Assembly (NCBI GenBank): GCA_027596075.1
Contig: JADGJC010000165.1
Location: 1-33,988, forward strand
Direction: 5' to 3'
Length of the DNA: 33,988 nucleotides
Source of the DNA: Rhizophlyctis rosea
Lineage: Eukaryota > Chytridiomycota > Chytridiomycetes > Rhizophlyctidales > Rhizophlyctidaceae
How positions within the stretch are numbered: the stretch's first letter is position 1; each line of letters begins with the position of its first letter. A program made the position numbers and the translations under genes. Shown here piece by piece: positions 32,047-33,988 of this stretch. Below the pieces are notes generated by a model that saw only the letters and a list, made by a program, of their open reading frames with translations, was not told where the DNA came from and made no database searches.

Positions 32047-33818
32047 ATGCAACCCCGGATGGGCCCCCGCAAGAAGCCCGCCATGACACTTGGTCTGGGT
32101 GGACTGGCCGTAGAGAAGAACACTCCCTTCATGAACTTCTCTCGATACGTGTATGTGGTGTTTGCCATCACCCTCCACGGGCCGTATATGCTCATCTCAT
32201 CCCCATTTCTCAGAGATCCCTCAGGTCGTCTAAACTTTGCTGGAAAAGCAATCTTGCACACAGACGGTGTGGACTTTTCATCGGGAAACTCTTATAAAAT
32301 TAAACGTGATGACTTGGTGCCTTTGGAGATGTTGGGCAAGGGCCAGTATGGCACTGTTCACAAGGTTCATCACAATCCTACCAATGTTACCATGGGTGAG
32401 TGTGGCGTTGTGGATTTGGTGGGTGGGTGGGTGGAAAGGTCACGCGCAGCGTGATGGTTGGGGAAGGTGTGCGAAAGGAATGAATTGGAGCGCGCCAGCG
32501 CGACGTGAGCGATTTATTGAGAACGGATCGCGAGTGGTTTAGTGAGGAAAGAAGCGCAAGCAAAATGGAGGGTGGTCAGCATAGTTTGGTTTATTAGTGA
32601 GCTTTAGCGAACGGATCTTACATAGTAAAGATTTGACATAGGGGTGGGAGGGTGTGGGTGGGTGGGCGGGTGGGAAAGGGTCGGGTGGAGGGTAAGTATG
32701 TGTGCTTGCAACTGACATATCACCACTGCCAGCCATGAAAGAAATCCGCCTCGAACTGGACCAAAATGCGCTCAACCAAATATTGATGGAGCTCGAAGTC
32801 CTACATAAATCTCAAAGTCCCTACATTGTAGAGTTCTATGGCGCTTTCTTTGTAGAATCTTGCGTATATTACTGGTACGTGCTACGATATCGTCTTGATC
32901 TTGCTTGTCTTTCCGATTGCTGAGCGATTTCCTTCTCAGTATGGAATACATGGACGCATCACTAGATAAAGTATATGGGGAAGGGGTGCCGGAGCCGGTT
33001 TTGGGGAAAATAACTCTAGCTGTGAGTGGTCCAAAGTTTGCATGCGATCACTGAACATGAGAATAACATCTCGTTACAGATGACGAAAGGTCTCAAATTC
33101 CTGAAAGACGAATTATCCATCATCCACCGAGACGTCAAACCCACAAACGTCCTCGTAAACCAAAAAGGCGAAGTCAAACTATGCGATTTCGGCGTATCAG
33201 GAAAACTCGTCCAGTCATTAGCGAAAACCAATATTGGGTGTCAGATTTACATGCCTGTAAGTTACCACGCTGTACACTCCCACCTTCCAGTTCGAAACCT
33301 CAATAATTCTCCACCAACAGCCAGAACGAATCACACACGGAGACCAAGGTACATACACCGTCCAATCAGACATCTGGTCTCTAGGACTGTCAATCGTAGA
33401 GCTAGCACTGGGACGGTATCCATACCAAGCAACAAAGTTCGACTCCCTTTTCGCGCAACTGAACGCCATCGTGAGTGGGGAACCGCCCGAACTACCAGCA
33501 GACAGATATAGTCAGGAGTGCAGAGATTTCGTTGCTAAATGGTAAGTCGTGGCGTTCTCTTCTGTTTAAACCAAGACCGAATTTCGCGCCGGAGGGTGCG
33601 ACGCTAGATTTCACAACTTACATTGAACTGTCATCCATAGTCTAAACAAATCACCCAAAGAACGACCAACATACGCCGAGCTCTTAGCGATGCCGTGGCT
33701 ACAAAAGTACGAGACGGAGGAGGTGGATATGGCGGGGTGGGCTAGGGAGGCGATTGCGCAGAAGCAGGCGAGGGAGAAGGCGGCGAGGGAGGCTACGGTT
33801 GATGAGGAGGTTCTGTGA
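32047..33818 (+). CDS. PBS2: PBS2/Wis1-type MAP kinase kinase
   Basis: Exons are 32047-32150, 32214-32395, 32733-32874, 32940-33021, 33080-33256, 33321-33541 and 33641-33818, giving 361 aa. The ATG at 32047 is preceded by an in-frame TAA at 32026 with no AG acceptor between. The N-terminus keeps the Pbs2 signatures [19 protein letters not shown] and [11 protein letters not shown]. Kinase motifs: [12 protein letters not shown] (glycine loop), AMKEIRLEL (Lys98), [10 protein letters not shown] (Asp188), CDFGVSG (Asp206), and the activation segment [13 protein letters not shown] with phospho-acceptors Ser216 and Thr220 at the Pbs2 spacing. The C-terminal tail is charged and Ala/Glu-rich. Family role: relays osmotic and other stress signals by phosphorylating the Hog1/Sty1 MAPK. 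At 361 aa it is much shorter than yeast Pbs2 (668 aa), lacking the long N-terminal docking region. The APE motif reads PPE. Confidence 0.95.
32396..32732 (+). repeat. Long MAPKK intron resembling the DRS2 repeat-bearing intron
   Basis: This 337-nt phase 1 intron is far longer than the others in the gene. It carries a perfect hairpin TCACGC-GCA-GCGTGA (32440-32454) and a second small hairpin, CGCG-CCAG-CGCG, at 32491-32502. ACGTGAGCGAT follows immediately (32503-32513), then GAACGGAT (32521-32528). A second GTGAGC...GCGAACGGAT pair lies at 32597-32616. A dense G-run tract covers 32641-32692, and CTGACATA lies at 32712-32719, 12 bases before the acceptor. The order of parts matches the DRS2 intron at 22391-22779. 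Confidence 0.8.
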
Positions 33819-33871
33819 TTTGGGGTTGGTGGGTGTGGTCAGGGAGGAAGGGGGGCTTGTTTGATAAGCGC

Positions 33872-33988
33872 GGGGGGGGGGGGGGGGGGGGGTCTGGGAA
33901 ACCAATGGACACTCGGGGGCCCCCCCAATTTAGAAACGGGACCCCAAAATGGCGATTATTTTGCGTTTTAACTAAAAAACCCCCATTT
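33872..33988. other. Poly-G (21) plus terminal sequence, probable assembly artefact
   Basis: After the MAPKK stop and about 50 bases of 3' flank come 21 consecutive G (33872-33892). The remaining 96 bases contain several further homopolymer runs and resemble nothing nearby. The arrangement mirrors 17453-17524 read on the opposite strand. Confidence 0.65.

Overview
The window looks like a fungal genomic scaffold, most likely from an early-diverging, intron-rich lineage. A chytrid is my inference and is not proven. The gene set is typical of fungi (NMA111, DRS2, a PBS2-type MAPKK, a rhodanese-PTP, an SHB17-type phosphatase). Introns are short (about 50-160 nt), bounded GT-AG and very dense: one gene has at least 30 exons. 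I rebuilt every gene model by eye from splice sites, reading-frame phase and family conservation.

Layout from left to right: 1-965 holds open reading frames on both strands that I could not resolve. 966-5027 has no supported gene. 5028-8633 (+) is a rhodanese/tyrosine-phosphatase gene of four exons. 8634-11756 has no supported gene. 11757 to the gap (+) is an NMA111-type nuclear HtrA serine protease. A 492-base N gap lies at 16961-17452. 17550-18471 (-) is an SHB17-like histidine phosphatase converging on NMA111, its 3' end lost next to the gap. 18472-21910 has no supported gene. 21911-27701 (+) is a DRS2-type P4-ATPase flippase. 28256-28326 (-) is tRNA-Gly(CCC). 28327-30708 has no supported gene. 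30709-31164 (-) is an intronless, unrecognised multi-pass membrane protein. 32047-33818 (+) is a PBS2/Wis1-type MAPKK, followed by a poly-G tract and what looks like artefactual sequence at the scaffold end.

Functional links are limited. The MAPKK and the rhodanese-PTP belong to families that act on the same stress MAP kinase (Hog1/Sty1) in opposite directions, but they lie about 23 kb apart with unrelated genes between them. The other genes are housekeeping: phospholipid flipping, nuclear proteolysis and sugar-phosphate metabolism.

The observations most worth following are these. (1) Two unusually long introns, one in the DRS2 gene and one in the MAPKK gene, share an architecture: a hairpin, ACGTGAGCGAT, GAACGGAT, a G-run tract and CTGACATA before the acceptor. 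They may be copies of one intron family. (2) Many exons are C-rich at the 5' end and G/T-rich at the 3' end, a sawtooth that restarts after introns. (3) The DRS2 start codon appears to be split by a 5' intron. (4) NMA111 contains microexons of 12 and 22 nt.
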